A stretch of 64,000 nt of DNA from Salvelinus alpinus (taxonomy: Eukaryota > Chordata > Actinopteri > Salmoniformes > Salmonidae): positions 16,866,736 to 16,930,735 of the forward strand of contig NC_092096.1 of the NCBI RefSeq assembly GCF_045679555.1, written 5' to 3'. Position 1 is the stretch's first letter; each line of letters begins with the position of its first letter. The notes below the pieces were generated by a model that made no database searches, was not told where the DNA came from, and saw nothing but the letters and a program-made list of their open reading frames with translations. Positions 34,085 through 45,900 of this stretch are shown one piece after another. The position numbers were made by a program, and so were the translations under genes.

Positions 34085-35215
34085 CCCATCCCTAGACTCT
34101 ACTCAGCCAGTACCTATCCCAACCCTAGCCCATACCCAGCCTGTACCCGTCACTAGCCTCTACCCAGCCAGTGCTCATACCCAGCTTGTACCCATCCCAA
34201 GTCTCATACCCAGCCTGTACCCATCCCATACCCAGCCTGTACCATCCCATACCTAGCCTGTACCATCCCTAACTCATACCCAGCTTCTACCCATCCCATA
34301 CCCAGCCTGTACTTATCCCATACCCAGCCTGTACCATCCCATACCTAGCCTGTACCATCCCTAACTCATACCCAGCTTCTACCCATCCCATACCCAGCCT
34401 CTACCCATCCCATACCCAGCCTCTACCCGTCCCATACCCAGCCTCTACACATCCCTAGCCAATACCAAGCCTGTACCCATCCCATACCAAGCCTGTACCA
34501 TCCCATACCCAGCCTCTACCCATCCCTAGCCAATACCAAGCCTGTACCCATCCCATACCAAGCCTGTACCATCCCATACCCAGCCTCTACCCATCCCTAG
34601 CCAATACCAAGCCTGTACCCATCCCATACCCAGCCTCTACCCATCCCTAGCCAATACACAGCCTCTACTCATACCCAGCCTGTACCCATCCCATACCAAG
34701 CCTGTACCATCCCATACCCAGCCTCTACCCATCCCTAGCCAATACCAAGCCTGTACCCATCCCATACCCAGCCTCTACCCATCCCTAGCCAATACCCAGC
34801 CTCTACTCATACCAAGCCTGTACCCATCCCTAGCCCATATCCAGCATGTACCCATCACATTTCCAGCCTTGACCCAGCCTCTACCCTTCCCTAGCCTCTA
34901 CCCATCCCTTCCCTAGCCCATATCCAGCATGTACCCAGGACCCAGCCTATATCCTTCCCTAGCCTCTACCCATCCCTTCCCTAGCCCATATCCAGCATGT
35001 ACCCAGGACCCAGCCTCTACCCTTCCCTAGCCTCTACCCATCCCTTCCCTAGCCCATACCCAGCCTGCACCCAGGACCCAGCCTATATCCTTCCCTAGCC
35101 TCTACCCATCCCTTCCCTAGCCCATACCCAGCCTGCACCCAGGACCCAGCCTATATCCTTCCCTAGCCTCTACCCATCCCTTCCCTAGCCCATACTCAGC
35201 CTGTTCCCAGAACCC
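34085..35215. repeat. Complex pyrimidine-rich minisatellite (CCCAGCC-TAC family)
   Basis: Building blocks CATACCCAGCCTGTACCATC, CTACCCATCCCTAGCC and AATACCAAGCCTGTACCCAT are combined in varying order over 1.1 kb. From about 34870 the pattern becomes regular, at about 68-70 bp, with TTCCCTAGCCTCTACCCATC and ACCCAGGACCCAGCC. Confidence 0.93.
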
Positions 35216-35910
35216 CAGTAGCGCATTTACTTCCCTGGCAGACCTTCTCCTCAGGGGTGTTGTGTACTTATCCCTGCCTAGACGGAGGGGATCAGATGGG
35301 GCTAGGCAGCACCCTGTACCATGTGCTCCTGGAGCTGCAGGAATCCTGGTGGGCCTGACTAATGCTGTATCCTTCCCTAGTGTACACCGTCTCTCTGCAA
35401 GGTTTCAGTTTTGTCAGTGAGCAGCGTGAGTTCTGCAACACCAGTCAAAGCAGGTTATTTATAGACCTGCTGTATTCATTTGAGCAGAGGAGCAACATTT
35501 ACACCTCGTCTTAGCACGATAGACTGTATGTACATATCGCTATGTTTTTTCCCCCTCATGTTCTCTCTTAAACATACACAAACACACACACCCCCTAACC
35601 CTCTTGCATGCTATCTCTCACATTGCGTGTACATTTTGTGTAAGGGAAGGGGAAATGTATAGTTTCCTGTCAGGGGTTTGGCCTTTAACACAGATAACTA
35701 TAATGTGCTACATCCTCGGTGTGCTACAGCTTCTGTGTGCTACAGCTTCTGTGTACATGTGTGTCAGCTCAGTCTCATCCTGACACCAGCTAGTAGCCTG
35801 CCCTACATGGAGCAGAGTCTCTCTGTCTCTCATCCTCTGTCTCTTCTAGTAAATATGACCTATAATTACAATATTTTTAATTATGTTAGGAAGCAGATTT
35901 TCTGTGTTTT
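35216..35910. other. Unique intronic DNA
   Basis: Nothing recognised apart from two GTGTGCTACAGCTTCT copies at about 35718-35750. Confidence 0.5.
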
Positions 35911-36003
35911 GAATGGTGTGGGCATTCCCCAACAACAGAATGGTGTGGGCATTCCCCAACAACAGAATGGTGTGGGCATTCCCCAACAACAGAATGGTGT
36001 GGG
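35911..36003. repeat. 27-bp tandem repeat, 3.4 copies
   Basis: GAATGGTGTGGGCATTCCCC units start at 35911, 35938, 35965 and 35992. The step is exactly nine codons, so an open frame with a short Gly/Gln repeat appears; it is not credible as a gene. Confidence 0.95.
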
Positions 36004-36431
36004 CGTGTACCGGTCATTAAAGTAGATCGCTGATTGGCCAGCTCGGCCAGAATCAACAACATTATTTGGGTATGAGTTAACAGAATATGAACTTTTAAAA
36101 GTGAGATTTTCACTGGAAAGATGCCTTAAATTGATGCCCTGGAATCCAAATGGATATGCTCCGTTTCACCATAGTAAATGTTGAAACGGAGAATCTGTTT
36201 GGAGGCTCTTAAGTTGGAGTCTTATGCTGTGGAAAACATCAATGATCCCAACGCCTTCCGCCTGCTCCTCCCATCATCTCTCATTAGTATGTTAGAGAGA
36301 CTGGGCAAAGGTCCATTCTTTTTGGGAAAATGGTATTATAGTATTTGTTAGATTTATGTCAAGATTTAGGCTATAGATTACCACAAAATCTGGCCCAAAA
36401 GCATCTTGGTGTAAAATTGTAAGAGTATATA

Positions 36432-36453
36432 CCTATATATATATATATATATA
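36432..36453. repeat. (TA)n microsatellite
   Basis: About 10 TA units. Confidence 0.9.
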
Positions 36454-36454
36454 C

Positions 36455-36563
36455 TTTGGTGAAAAACAATCAAACACAACTCAACATCAGTCTGAGACAC
36501 AAACCAGCTCCTTTTATACTTAATGTAGTTCTACTTCTATGAAATACACTGTTCATGTAATAT
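36455..36563. repeat. Local duplication, copy 1 (about 105 bp)
   Basis: TTGGTGAAAAACAATCAAAC through GTTCATGTAATATC is repeated nearly exactly at 37248-37353. The copies differ by a 4-bp indel and few substitutions. Confidence 0.93.
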
Positions 36564-36768
36564 CTACCCATATTATTAGAATGATGATGTTTATTTAAGT
36601 GCTTCAAAGAGTCCTGAATGTTTTAATATGTTGGCAATGTGGTTAAGGTGAGAGGTGTGCCAAGGTAGTGACTGAGAGAACCTGTGCCAGGTATTTCAAG
36701 TCAGTTTAAACAGAACGAGTTCCATCCCAGCCGTAGTGACTGTGGAGCCTTGCTCATTCCTGTTGATT

Positions 36769-37137
36769 CAGCAGTGAGTCCGGTTAGATTCAGGTTGGCT
36801 GTCTCCTGACAGCCGTAACATTTGAATGTAACTCAGCGGTGTATCCGGTAGGGTCAGGTAAATTCAGGTGAGTTCAGACCTGACAGCAGTGAGTCAGGTT
36901 AGATTCAGGTTGGCTGTCTCCTGACAGCCGTAACATTTGAATGTAACTCAGCGGTGTATCCGGTAGGGTCAGGTAAATTCAGGTGAGTTCAGACCTGACA
37001 GCAGTGAGTCAGGTTAGATTCTGGTTGGCTGTCTCCTGACAGCCGTAACATTTGAATGTAACTCAGCGGTGTATCCGGTAGGGTCAGGTAAATTCAGGTG
37101 AGTTCAGACCTGACAGCAGTGAGTCAGGATCAGGTAG
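36769..37137. repeat. 115-bp tandem repeat, 3 copies plus a partial
   Basis: CAGCAGTGAGTC starts at 36769, 36884, 36999 and 37114, exactly 115 bp apart. Units include TTGGCTGTCTCCTGACAGCC, which is itself a small palindrome. Confidence 0.97.
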
Positions 37138-37247
37138 ATCCTGTCTCTCAGGATGTTGGTGGCATAAGGACTTGACTAACTGGGTCCTACAGGTGGTCGT
37201 TCACTGAGCAGGTAAATAAAGGTAAACCTCAATCTATCTCCAAACAG

Positions 37248-37353
37248 TCTGGTGAAAAACAAACACAACTCAACATCAGTCTGAGACACAAACCAGCTCC
37301 TTTTATACTTAATGTAGTTCTACTTCTATAAAATACACTGTCCATGTAATATC
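37248..37353. repeat. Local duplication, copy 2
   Basis: This is the partner of 36455-36563. It ends exactly where a SINE tail begins. Confidence 0.93.
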
Positions 37354-37525
37354 AAGTCAGTTAAGAACAAATTCTTATTTTCAATGACGGCCTAGGAACA
37401 GTGGGGTTAAACTGCCTTGTTCAGGGGCAGAACGACAGATTTGTACCATGTCAGCTTAGGGATTCGAACTTGCAACCTTTCATTTGCTAGTCGAACGCTC
37501 TAACCACTAGGCTCACCTTTGGGGC
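37354..37525 (-). mobile_element. tRNA-derived SINE, antisense
   Basis: On the minus strand the head reads GGTTAGAGCGTTCGACTAGC with a B-box-like GGTTGCAAGTTCGAATCCC. The tail reads GAATTTGTTCTTAACTGACT, which resembles the tail of the short SINEs. The centre, AGTTTAACCCCACTG, resembles the SINE at 23085. Confidence 0.8.
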
Positions 37526-38879
37526 GGCAGGGTGAGTTAGGTCTGCTCTATACCAAATTAGCATACCCCCTGAGTCCCTGTTTCACACCTGGTAGTTTTG
37601 TGAATGGGACTACCAGCTCTCTGTAACCTAGAGGGCAACCAGTGGGTCCGTCTCCTCTATACCAGGTTCCTTTTAGGATGACAATGTCTGTATTTCCCGA
37701 TTTATTTGGTGAAGTCCAGGTTCCTGCTCTTTAGGCCAAAGGCAGATGACCTCAGGCCTTGGATATTCCAGGATGAGATAGTTAAGGCTTTGTGTTCCAT
37801 AAAGTGTCCGATGTTGTTGGTCGTGTGGTTTGGCCTCAGGCCAGTAAGTGTGAAGTGAGTTCAGTTCAATAGAAACAGACCTGACTGTCTTTTTCTCTCA
37901 GGATGTGAGTAGAGATTTAATAATGACTAACGGGGATCTACAGGCGTTTGAGCTGAAGGGACCAGAGAATGTTCTAATAGATAAGAGACAGCAGTGAGTC
38001 AGGCCAGGTACAGGTCGATCTATATGGACCTGATTGTTTCAGGATGTGGGTAGATTGCATGCATATTGAGTTGACTAAATAGGATCTACAGGTGGTTGAG
38101 CACAAAGGACGAGGGATCAGTCACAACAGATAAAAAGGGACAGGTGTGTCATTGATGCTGTCAGATATGGGCTGAAGGTAAGGCTGGATCCTAGGAGTTT
38201 GTCTGACTAATCGTTCCTCCACATGCTCAGGCCTGAATTAGTTTGTGTTGAAAGTAAGGAGGAGGTTATATTGGAACAGTTATTTGGGTCTACAGTGAAC
38301 AGACTAGCCTCGTGCTATTTTTCTGGTAAAGAAATGGTTAGAAGGACCACCAATGAAAACTCTTTGAATAAGTAAGACACAATTTTGTCTCAAATTAGGG
38401 CTGATGAAAACCACCTCTAAACCGGCCATCCTTTTAGCCTAACCCAGGGATGTCTTTGTAAAGGTAGTTGTTACCCTCTCCCTCCCGTGTGCCCAATCTC
38501 TCACTGGCCTCATTCAGGGTTGTATTAAAACCAAACCATTGTACAGCAGCACAGCATCAGACCGTGTGTGTGTGTGTCCCCACAGTAAATAGGCCGTTAA
38601 AGTGCAGTTTTCATACAAGGCTGGTTTCCAAGAGGATGAATCACTGTCTCCTCCCTCCCTCTCACTTATTCTCTCCCTCTCTACTCTGTGCCCATTCTCT
38701 GCTCTCATCCCCCTCTTCTCTCAGGCTGAGTTGGTTGAATTAAGGAAAGAGAGAGGAAGCTCTCTTTCCTCGTCCATGTCTCCCAGTGTCAATTACTGAA
38801 TTAGCTGCGCCATGCCCCCTCCCCTCTCACTTTCTCTTGGTCTCGCTCTCTCTCTCCCTCATGTATTCTCCATTCAGCT
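37526..38879. other. Unique intronic DNA
   Basis: No gene is recognised. A short (TG)n lies at 38564-38577. Confidence 0.5.
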
Positions 38880-39440
38880 GTCTTTCTTGCGCTCTCTCTC
38901 CCTCTGTCCCTTTCTCTCTTTCTTGCTCTCTCCCTCTGTCCCTTTCTCTCTTTCTTGCTCTCTCCCTCTGTCCCTTTCTCTCTTTCTTGCTCTCTCCCTC
39001 AGTCCCTTTCTCTCTTTCTTGCTCTCTCCCTCAGTCCCTTTCTCTCTTTCTTGCTCTCTCCCTCTGTCCCTTTCTCTCTTTCTTGCTCTCCCTCTGTCCC
39101 TTTCTCTCTTTCTTGCTCTCTCCCTCAGTCCCTTTCTCTCTTTCTTGCTCTCTCCCTCTGTCCCTTTCTCTCTTTCTTGCTCTCTCCCTCTGTCCCTTTC
39201 TCTCTTTCTTGCTCTCTCCCTCTGTCCCTTTCTCTCTTTCTTGCGCTCTCTCTCCCTCTGTCCCTTTCTCTCTTTCTTGCGCTCTCTCTCCCTCTGTCCC
39301 TTTCTCTCTTTCTTGCGCTCTCTCTCCCTCTGTCCCTTTCTCTCTTTCTTGCGCTCTCTCTCCCTCTGTCCCTTTCTCTCTTTCTTGCTCTCTCCCTCTG
39401 TCCCTTTCTCTCTTTCTTGCTCTCTCCCTCAGTCCCTCTC
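38880..39440. repeat. Pyrimidine minisatellite, 32/36-bp units, about 17 copies
   Basis: Units of TGTCCCTTTCTCTCTTTCTT plus GCTCTCTCCCTC (32 bp) alternate with a 36-bp form carrying GCGCTCTCTCTCCCTC. Some units have CAGTCCC for CTGTCCC, and one is 2 bp short. The long open frames on both strands (up to 248 codons) are composition artefacts. Confidence 0.96.
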
Positions 39441-39584
39441 TTTCTTGATCATGCTCTATCCATCTATAAATAGTTCTCATGTGGGATGGAGGTTTTTACA
39501 GCCGTCTCGTGATTTACATTTCATTTTCACCTTTGGATTATTTATTTACCTCCCATGAACCCGGCTCCCACTCTCCTCACTCTC

Positions 39585-39715
39585 TTTCTCTCCCTCTCTG
39601 CCCCCTCCGCTCCTCTCTCTCTCTCTCTCTCTTTCTCTCCCTCTCTGCTCCCTCCGTTCCTCTCTCTTTCTCTCCCACTCTGCCCCCTCCGCTCCTCTCT
39701 CTCTCTCTTTTCTCC
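39585..39715. repeat. CT-rich microsatellite / short tandem repeat
   Basis: CTCTCTGCCCCCTCCGCTCC is repeated about three times among CT runs. Confidence 0.9.
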
Positions 39716-39851
39716 AAATAAAGGGGATAAAGAGATGAAGAGGGGCTTAATGAACACACTGGGTGGAGGGGACTGGAGAGTGGAGGGGGGATGGCTGAAT
39801 CTGTTAGGGCCTGTGTCATGCTGGGCCATTGTCTGGTTTGAGGATAGTCTG

Positions 39852-39877
39852 CCTCTCTCTCTCTCTCTCTCTCTCTG
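39852..39877. repeat. (CT)n microsatellite
   Basis: About 12 CT units. Confidence 0.93.
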
Positions 39878-39897
39878 CCACCTTCGCTCACAATTCG

Positions 39898-40018
39898 GTT
39901 GAATTCAATGTACTTTATTGGCCTTGGGAAGTTTAGGTGCTTTTACGTTGCCAAAGCAAACAGGCCTATAGGAAGGAACATATCATATCAAAGGTGATAG
40001 TGAAATAATAATAATAAT
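39898..40018 (-). mobile_element. LINE 3' end fragment, antisense
   Basis: GTTGAATTCAATGTACTTTA and TTGCCAAAGCAAACAGG correspond to the tail seen at 26513 and 44460, more diverged, ending in an AAT run. Confidence 0.65.
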
Positions 40019-40126
40019 GACAGCTCTCTCTCTTCTCCCTCTCTAAATGTCTCTCTCTGGTTCGCTCTGGCCTGCGGCCCAAGCACGGTCAGGTTCGCTG
40101 TCTCAGGCTCTAGAGATGCAGCCTAT

Positions 40127-40231
40127 CCACTGGGCACACACTGGTTGAATCAATGTTTCCACATCATTTTAATGAAATTACATTGAACCAACGTGGAATA
40201 GATGTTGAACTGACGTCTGTGCCCAGTGGGT
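40127..40231. mobile_element. Palindromic MITE (about 105 bp), second family
   Basis: CCACTGGGCACACACTGG at the left is mirrored by GTCTGTGCCCAGTGGGTA at the right. GTTGAATCAATGTTTCC pairs with GGAATAGATGTTGAAC inside. No coding capacity. Confidence 0.85.
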
Positions 40232-40654
40232 AGTGCTGACTACCTCGCTTGAGTGCCTCTCAAAGGGGTTGAACAACCCCCCCACACAAACACACTCATC
40301 CTCCCTCTCTAAAACATCTCCAATTGGACGTGGCATTTCCCTTGTCTTACCGAGTCCCCTCTCTCTGAAAGGCTAAGCGGAGACGTGGTCTGTTTACTTG
40401 AACGGATGTGAGCTGAGACCTAAGAGTGTAAGAAAACAGGGGGACAATTCCTCTTATTTGAGTGTTTTTAGGTCTGCTACTTTTGATCACCTTTTTGAGT
40501 TTTGTCCAAATGTTTAATTTTATTTTAGTGCTTCAAGGCAAACAAACGTCTTCTCCTGTGTTTTGAAAGTTGAGTGGTTTTGTTCTGAGTCACTGGTCGT
40601 TAATTGCTGTGTGTGTGACTGACTGTTCACTCATTATGACACTTGTGCAGCTGG

Positions 40655-40880
40655 CCTGTCATTATGTGAAACAGGATGTTAGCAGAGAGACACAGTCACA
40701 GGACGGTGTAGGTGGTGGCAGGCACTCACTCTGCACCTCTATTGGTGTGTCTTCTGACTTCTTGAATTATTCTGACTGTTGCATGAAACAGGATGCTCAC
40801 AGAGACCCAGTCACAGGATGGTGGTGTTGGTGGTCACGAAGCACTCAGCAGTACATCCTATTGGTGGGACTTGACTTCTG
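40655..40880. repeat. Imperfect tandem duplication (about 120 bp)
   Basis: GAAACAGGATGTTAGCAGAG and GAAACAGGATGCTCACAGAG begin two related blocks. Both continue into CAGTCACAGGA...GGTGG and CTATTGGTG...TGACTTCT. Confidence 0.75.
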
Positions 40881-40884
40881 GATC

Positions 40885-40982
40885 TGTATTCAAACAGTGT
40901 CTTAGTGTTAGTGCTGATCTAGGATCAGGTCTCCATGTCCATATAATATTATTCATTTTCATGGTCTAAAAGGCCTAACTGA
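40885..40982. mobile_element. Half of a palindromic MITE, third family
   Basis: ATTCAAACAGTGTCTTAGTG and GTGCTGATCTAGGATCAGGT resemble one arm of a hairpin element known in salmonids. The opposite arm is missing here because the 28-bp array begins directly after it. Confidence 0.5.
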
Positions 40983-40984
40983 AC

Positions 40985-43014
40985 CTATATCAGATACAGC
41001 ACTGCCGCCGTCCTATAGCAGATACAGCACTGCCGCCGTCCGTCCTATAGCAGATACAGCACTGCTGCCGTCCTATAGCAGATGCAGCACTGCTGCCGTC
41101 CTATAGCAGATGCAGCACTGCTGCCGTCCTATAGCAGATGCAGCACTGCTGCCGTCCTATAGCAGATGCAGCACTGCCGCCGTCCGTCCTATAGCAGATG
41201 CAGGACTGCCGCCGTCCTATAGCAGATGCAGCACTGCTGCCGTCCTATAGCAGATGCAGCACTGCTGCCGTCCTATAGCAGATACAGCACTGCTGCCGTC
41301 CTATAGCAGATACAGCACTGCCGCCGTCCTATAGCAGATACAGCACTGCTGCCGTCCTATAGCAGATACAGCACTGCCGCCGTCCGTCCTATAGCAGATA
41401 CAGCACTGCCGCCGTCCTATAGCAGATGCAGCACTGCCGCCGTCCTATAGCAGATGCAGCACTGCCGCCGTCCTATAGCAGATACAGCACTGCTGCCGTC
41501 CTATAGCAGATACAGCACTGCCGCCGTCCGTCCTATAGCAGATACAGCACTGCCGCCGTCCTATAGCAGATGCAGGACTGCCGCCGTCCTATAGCAGATA
41601 CAGCACTGCCGCCGTCCTATAGCAGATGCAGCTGCCGCCGTCCTATAGCAGATGCAGCACTGCCGCCGTCCGTCCTATAGCAGATACAGCACTGCCGCCG
41701 TCCTATAGCAGATGCAGCACTGCTGCCGTCCTATAGCAGATGCAGCACTGCTGCCGTCCTATAGCAGATGCAGCACTGCCGCCGTCCTATAGCAGATGCA
41801 GCACTGCCGCCGTCCGTCCTATAGCAGATACAGCACTGCTGCCGTCCTATAGCAGATGCAGGACTGCCGCCGTCCTATAGCAGATGCAGCACTGCTGCCG
41901 TCCTATAGCAGATGCAGCACTGCCGCCGTCCTATAGCAGATGCAGCACTGCCGCCGTCCGTCCTATAGCAGATGCAGCACTGCCGCCGTCCTATAGCAGA
42001 TGCAGGACTGCCGCCGTCCTATAGCAGATGCAGCACTGCTGCCGTCCTATAGCAGATGCAGCACTGCCGCCGTCCTATAGCAGATGCAGCACTGCTGCCG
42101 TCCTATAGCAGATGCAGCACTGCCGCCGTCCGTCCTATAGCAGATGCAGGACTGCCGCCGTCCTATAGCAGATGCAGGACTGCCGCCGTCCTATAGCAGA
42201 TGCAGCACTGCTGCCGTCCTATAGCAGATGCAGCACTGCTGCCGTCCTATAGCAGATGCAGCACTGCTGCCGTCCTATAGCAGATGCAGCACTGCTGCCG
42301 TCCTATAGCAGATGCAGCACTGCCGCCGTCCTATAGCAGATGCAGCACTGCCGCCGTCCTATAGCAGATGCAGCACTGCTGCCGTCCTATAGCAGATGCA
42401 GCACTGCCGCCGTCCGTCCTATAGCAGATACAGCACTGCTGCCGTCCTATAGCAGATGCAGCACTGCCGCCGTCCTATAGCAGATGCAGCACTGCCGCCG
42501 TCCTATAGCAGATACAGCACTGCCGCCGTCCTATAGCAGATACAGCACTGCCGCCGTCCTATAGCAGATGCAGCACTGCCGCCGTCCTATAGCAGATGCA
42601 GCACTGCCGCCGTCCTATAGCAGATGCAGCACTGCCGCCGTCCTATAGCAGATGCAGCACTGCCGCCGTCCTATAGCAGATGCAGCACTGCTGCCGTCCT
42701 ATAGCAGATACAGCACTGCCGCCGTCCGTCCTATAGCAGATACAGCACTGCCGCCGTCCGTCCTATAGCAGATACACCACTGCCGCCGTCCTATAGCAGA
42801 TACACCACTGCCGCCGTCCTATAGCAGATACACCACTGCTGCCGTCCTATAGCAGATACACCACTGCTGCCGTCCTATAGCAGATACACCACTGCTGCCG
42901 TCCTATAGCAGATACACCACTGCTGCCGTCCTATAGCAGATACAGCACTGCTGCCGTCCTATAGCAGATGCAGCACTGCTGCCGTCCTATAGCAGATACA
43001 GCACTGCCGTTCTA
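40985..43014. repeat. 28/32-bp GC-rich satellite, about 70 copies
   Basis: The main unit is CTATAGCAGATGCAGCACTG plus CTGCCGTC (28 bp). It varies at GATACAG/GATGCAG, GCTGCC/GCCGCC, GCACTG/GGACTG and, near the right end, CACCACTG. A 32-bp form has an extra GTCC after GCCGTCC. The 32-bp forms start GCCGTCCG at 41035, 41179, 41379, 41523, 41665, 41809, 41953, 42125, 42409, 42721 and 42753. The array is CpG-rich, unlike its surroundings. Confidence 0.97.
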
Positions 43015-44459
43015 AGACTCTTGGTGAACACAGGCCTGGACTTCTTACCAGTGATTGGCCAAACAATCCATACAGTTACATGTGACCATATTATTTTGAA
43101 TGATGAAATATCAATACTTTGACTCCAAGGGGGAAAACTGGTATTTTTCATCCTATAGCTTGTTCTCTATCTTCTTTTATAATAGTGAGCCAACAGCTTT
43201 TCAGTACTTTTATATCCCTGACTGATCAAAACAAATGTTCTCATGCTCTATCTTCTCTCTGCAGCAGACACGTATAGTGAGCAATATGTTTGGAACATCA
43301 AATCGCAATACAATCTCAGTATTGTCAATTCATATAGAATCGTGAGAATCGCATTACATATCGTATCTCTAAGGTAACTGGTCATTCCCAGCACTACTTC
43401 TTACTGTTGAATATGATTATATCCTGAGTGGTGAGTAAGACGGAAAGTGTATTGTCTTGGTGAGATTAGAGATGGAGATGGAGGCTGTTATCTTAGACAA
43501 GCACTTTCTTGTCAAATGACTTCATCACCTGGGTCGGCAGGCTATGTGGTTTGTTGGTACCGGTCCTGACCTAGCGGAGGGGAAATTCCACCTGTTTTAA
43601 TAATGTCTGCTTCCCAATTGGCACCCTTGTATTCTCTGTATAGTGAACTACTTTTGACCAGGGCCCATAGAAATCTCTCAGACAAATACTCTCCTTCCTT
43701 GACGCCTCTCAGCTTAGACAGATTAGGCCACTGTTTGTCTCCAAGAAAGCTACTTCTGCTCTCTGCGTCAGCCACTCAGCCAGATTTATTTTTTATTTTT
43801 TAATCATGGCAACTGAATGCACACTCATAAAACTGAATGCAGTTTCCTTGCTTGCCCTCTATCCATTCATTGCAAACACATTGCCATTTGTCTGTCATTG
43901 GAGAGGTGAGAGGTCAGCCCAGTAACATGATCTCAACCCAGGTCTTATGTTTGACTGGACAGACAGACGGTTGAACATAGATCATTTATTTAAAGGAATA
44001 ATATGGTGAAAAAATTTGAGAAGGGCAGTAAGAACTGTCAAGTCCATGGAGAATGACACTTTACAGAGGGTAGCAGACAGACAGATCATTGATTTAAAGG
44101 GAGTGGCTGGTGGCAGCATTGAGAGCCTGTATGTATAGTTGAGGACAGGACCGAGGACTTGGGCTAAACTGTGACTGGGAAGAGGACCTGTGTGGCCTGG
44201 GCAGCTGAAATAGTGTGAGGTAGACACAGCCCTGTTAAAGTGACAAATGCCACCCTGCTGTGCCTAATCACCAGCATGTCCCTAGCTAGCATGTCCCCCC
44301 CTCCCCACACACACACACACAAACACACAGGTCAAGTTCCTGCCCACAGTAGAAGAGGAGGAACCCTGAGTACCTGAGTCAGGCCCAGTCATCTCTCTTT
44401 CGCTCCCACACACACTTTCTCCCTTTCACTCTCTCTCACTCTCCTTACTCACACTCTCT
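43015..44459. other. Intronic DNA with repeat fragments
   Basis: AACATCAAATCGCAATACAA near 43295-43375 looks like a dispersed-repeat fragment. A half copy of the palindromic MITE lies at 43613-43672 (GCACCCTTGTATTCTCTGTA, TTTTGACCAGGGCCCATAG). A short CA tract is at 44309-44328. No gene is recognised. Confidence 0.55.
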
Positions 44460-45600
44460 TTCAATTCAATTTAAGGGCTTCATTGTCATGGGAAACATAT
44501 ATGTTAACATTGCCAAAGCAAGTGAAGTAGCTAATAAACAAAAGTGAAATAAACAATAAAAATGAACATTAAACATTACACTCACAAGTTCCAAAATAAA
44601 GACATTTCAAATGTCATATTATGTCTATTTACAGTGTTGTAACGATGTGCAAATAGTTAAAGTACAAAAGGGAAGATAAATAAACATAAATATGGGTTGT
44701 ATTTACAATGGTGTTTGTTCTTCACTGGTTGCCCTTTTCTTGTGTCAACAGGTCACATCTTGCTGCTGTGATGCACACTGTGGTATTTCACCCAATAGAT
44801 ATGATAGTTTATCAAAATTGGGTTTGTTTTCAAATTCTTTATGGGTCTGTGTAATCTGAGGGAGATATGTGTCTCTAATATGGTCATACATTTGGCAGGA
44901 GGTTAGGAAGTGTATCTCAGTTTCACCTCATTTTGTGGGCAGTGTGCACATAGCCTGTCTTCTCTTGAGAGCCAGGTCTGCCTACGGCGGCCTTTCTCAA
45001 TAGCAAGGCTATGCTCACTGAGTCTGTACATAGTCAAAGCTTTCCTTAAGTTTGGGTCAGTCACAGTCGTCAGGTATTCTGCCTCTGTGTTCTCTCTGTT
45101 TAGGGACAAATAGCATTCTAGTTTGCTCTGTTTTTTTGTAAATTCTTTCCAATGTGTCAAGTAATTATCTTTTTAGTTTTTCTCATGTTTTGGTTGGGTC
45201 TAATTGTGTTGCTGTCCTGGGGCTCTGTGGGGTGTGTTTTGTGAACAGAGCCCCAGGACCAGCTTGCTTAGGGGATTTTTCTCCAGGTTCATCTCTCTGT
45301 AGGTGATGGCTTTATGGAAGGTTTGGGAATCTTTCTTCTTCTCTTTCTGTCTCTCTCTAATGCTAGATGATAGTTTGACGCTAATTTAGGTGGGTTGCAT
45401 AGTTCTTGCCTTCTTGGTGTGGTCATATGAAAGTTCTTGTGGCGTTCATTCCCATCAGCGTATCCTGCTAATGACTGACTAGCTACCCTGCTGATTAAAA
45501 TGTGCTGCTCTTGTGTTTCCACCGTGTCCAAGTCCTCCATCCATGTATTTGCCCAATGCCTGATACTCGAACAGCCTCTCAAAGGCCCTCATTGTGTGAA
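44460..45600 (-). mobile_element. 5'-truncated LINE, antisense
   Basis: On the minus strand the element ends at the left with CTTAAATTGAATTG. The coding remnant at 45160-44903 contains TMYRLSEHSLAIEKGR followed by DRLCAHCP, a C-terminal zinc-knuckle-like region seen in fish LINE ORF2 proteins. More diverged LINE-like code is probable at 45582-45289. No reverse-transcriptase catalytic motif is present. The same family recurs at 53625 and 54950. Confidence 0.82.
44903..45160 (-). pseudogene. LINE ORF2 C-terminal fragment
   Basis: The frame encodes YLTTVTDPNLRKALT, then YRLSEHSLAIEKGRRRQTW and a CAHC motif, before ending early. It matches in order the fragments at 53886-54128 and 55416-55676, which supports a common LINE source. 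Confidence 0.8.
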
Positions 45601-45900
45601 TATATTTTTTTTAGAAATACATCTTCTAAAGACAGAAGTAAATGCAATAGAGAAACCAGTGTGCTCTTGCGGGGTCATGCCAGGCACAGGAAGTGAACAG
45701 GAAGTGTCCTGAATTGGCCTTGTTAAGATGTTAGCATGTTTTACTGTAGCATTCTAATGGCTGTTGATCTGATTCTGAAGCACATGACTCTGGACCAAAT
45801 CAACTGGCCTAGTTTACATATGGCCCCATCTCCAGGTGTTTTGGGGCCATAGAGCTGTTATTTCCTCAAATCAGCCACAGTGGCGAGACTGTTAGTCATA

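Noticed and set aside
38786..39558. Long forward frames (up to 248 codons) and a 149-codon reverse frame
   Set aside because: They lie in a pyrimidine-only minisatellite where stops are rare on both strands. The peptides are Ser/Leu/Pro/Phe or Arg/Glu repeats with no domain.
40985..43014. CRISPR-like regular 28-bp repeats
   Set aside because: The repeats are head-to-tail with no unique spacers, in a vertebrate-type sequence.
44903..45160. Host gene with a zinc finger
   Set aside because: The same peptide recurs in other LINE copies with a shared tail, so it is a LINE fragment.
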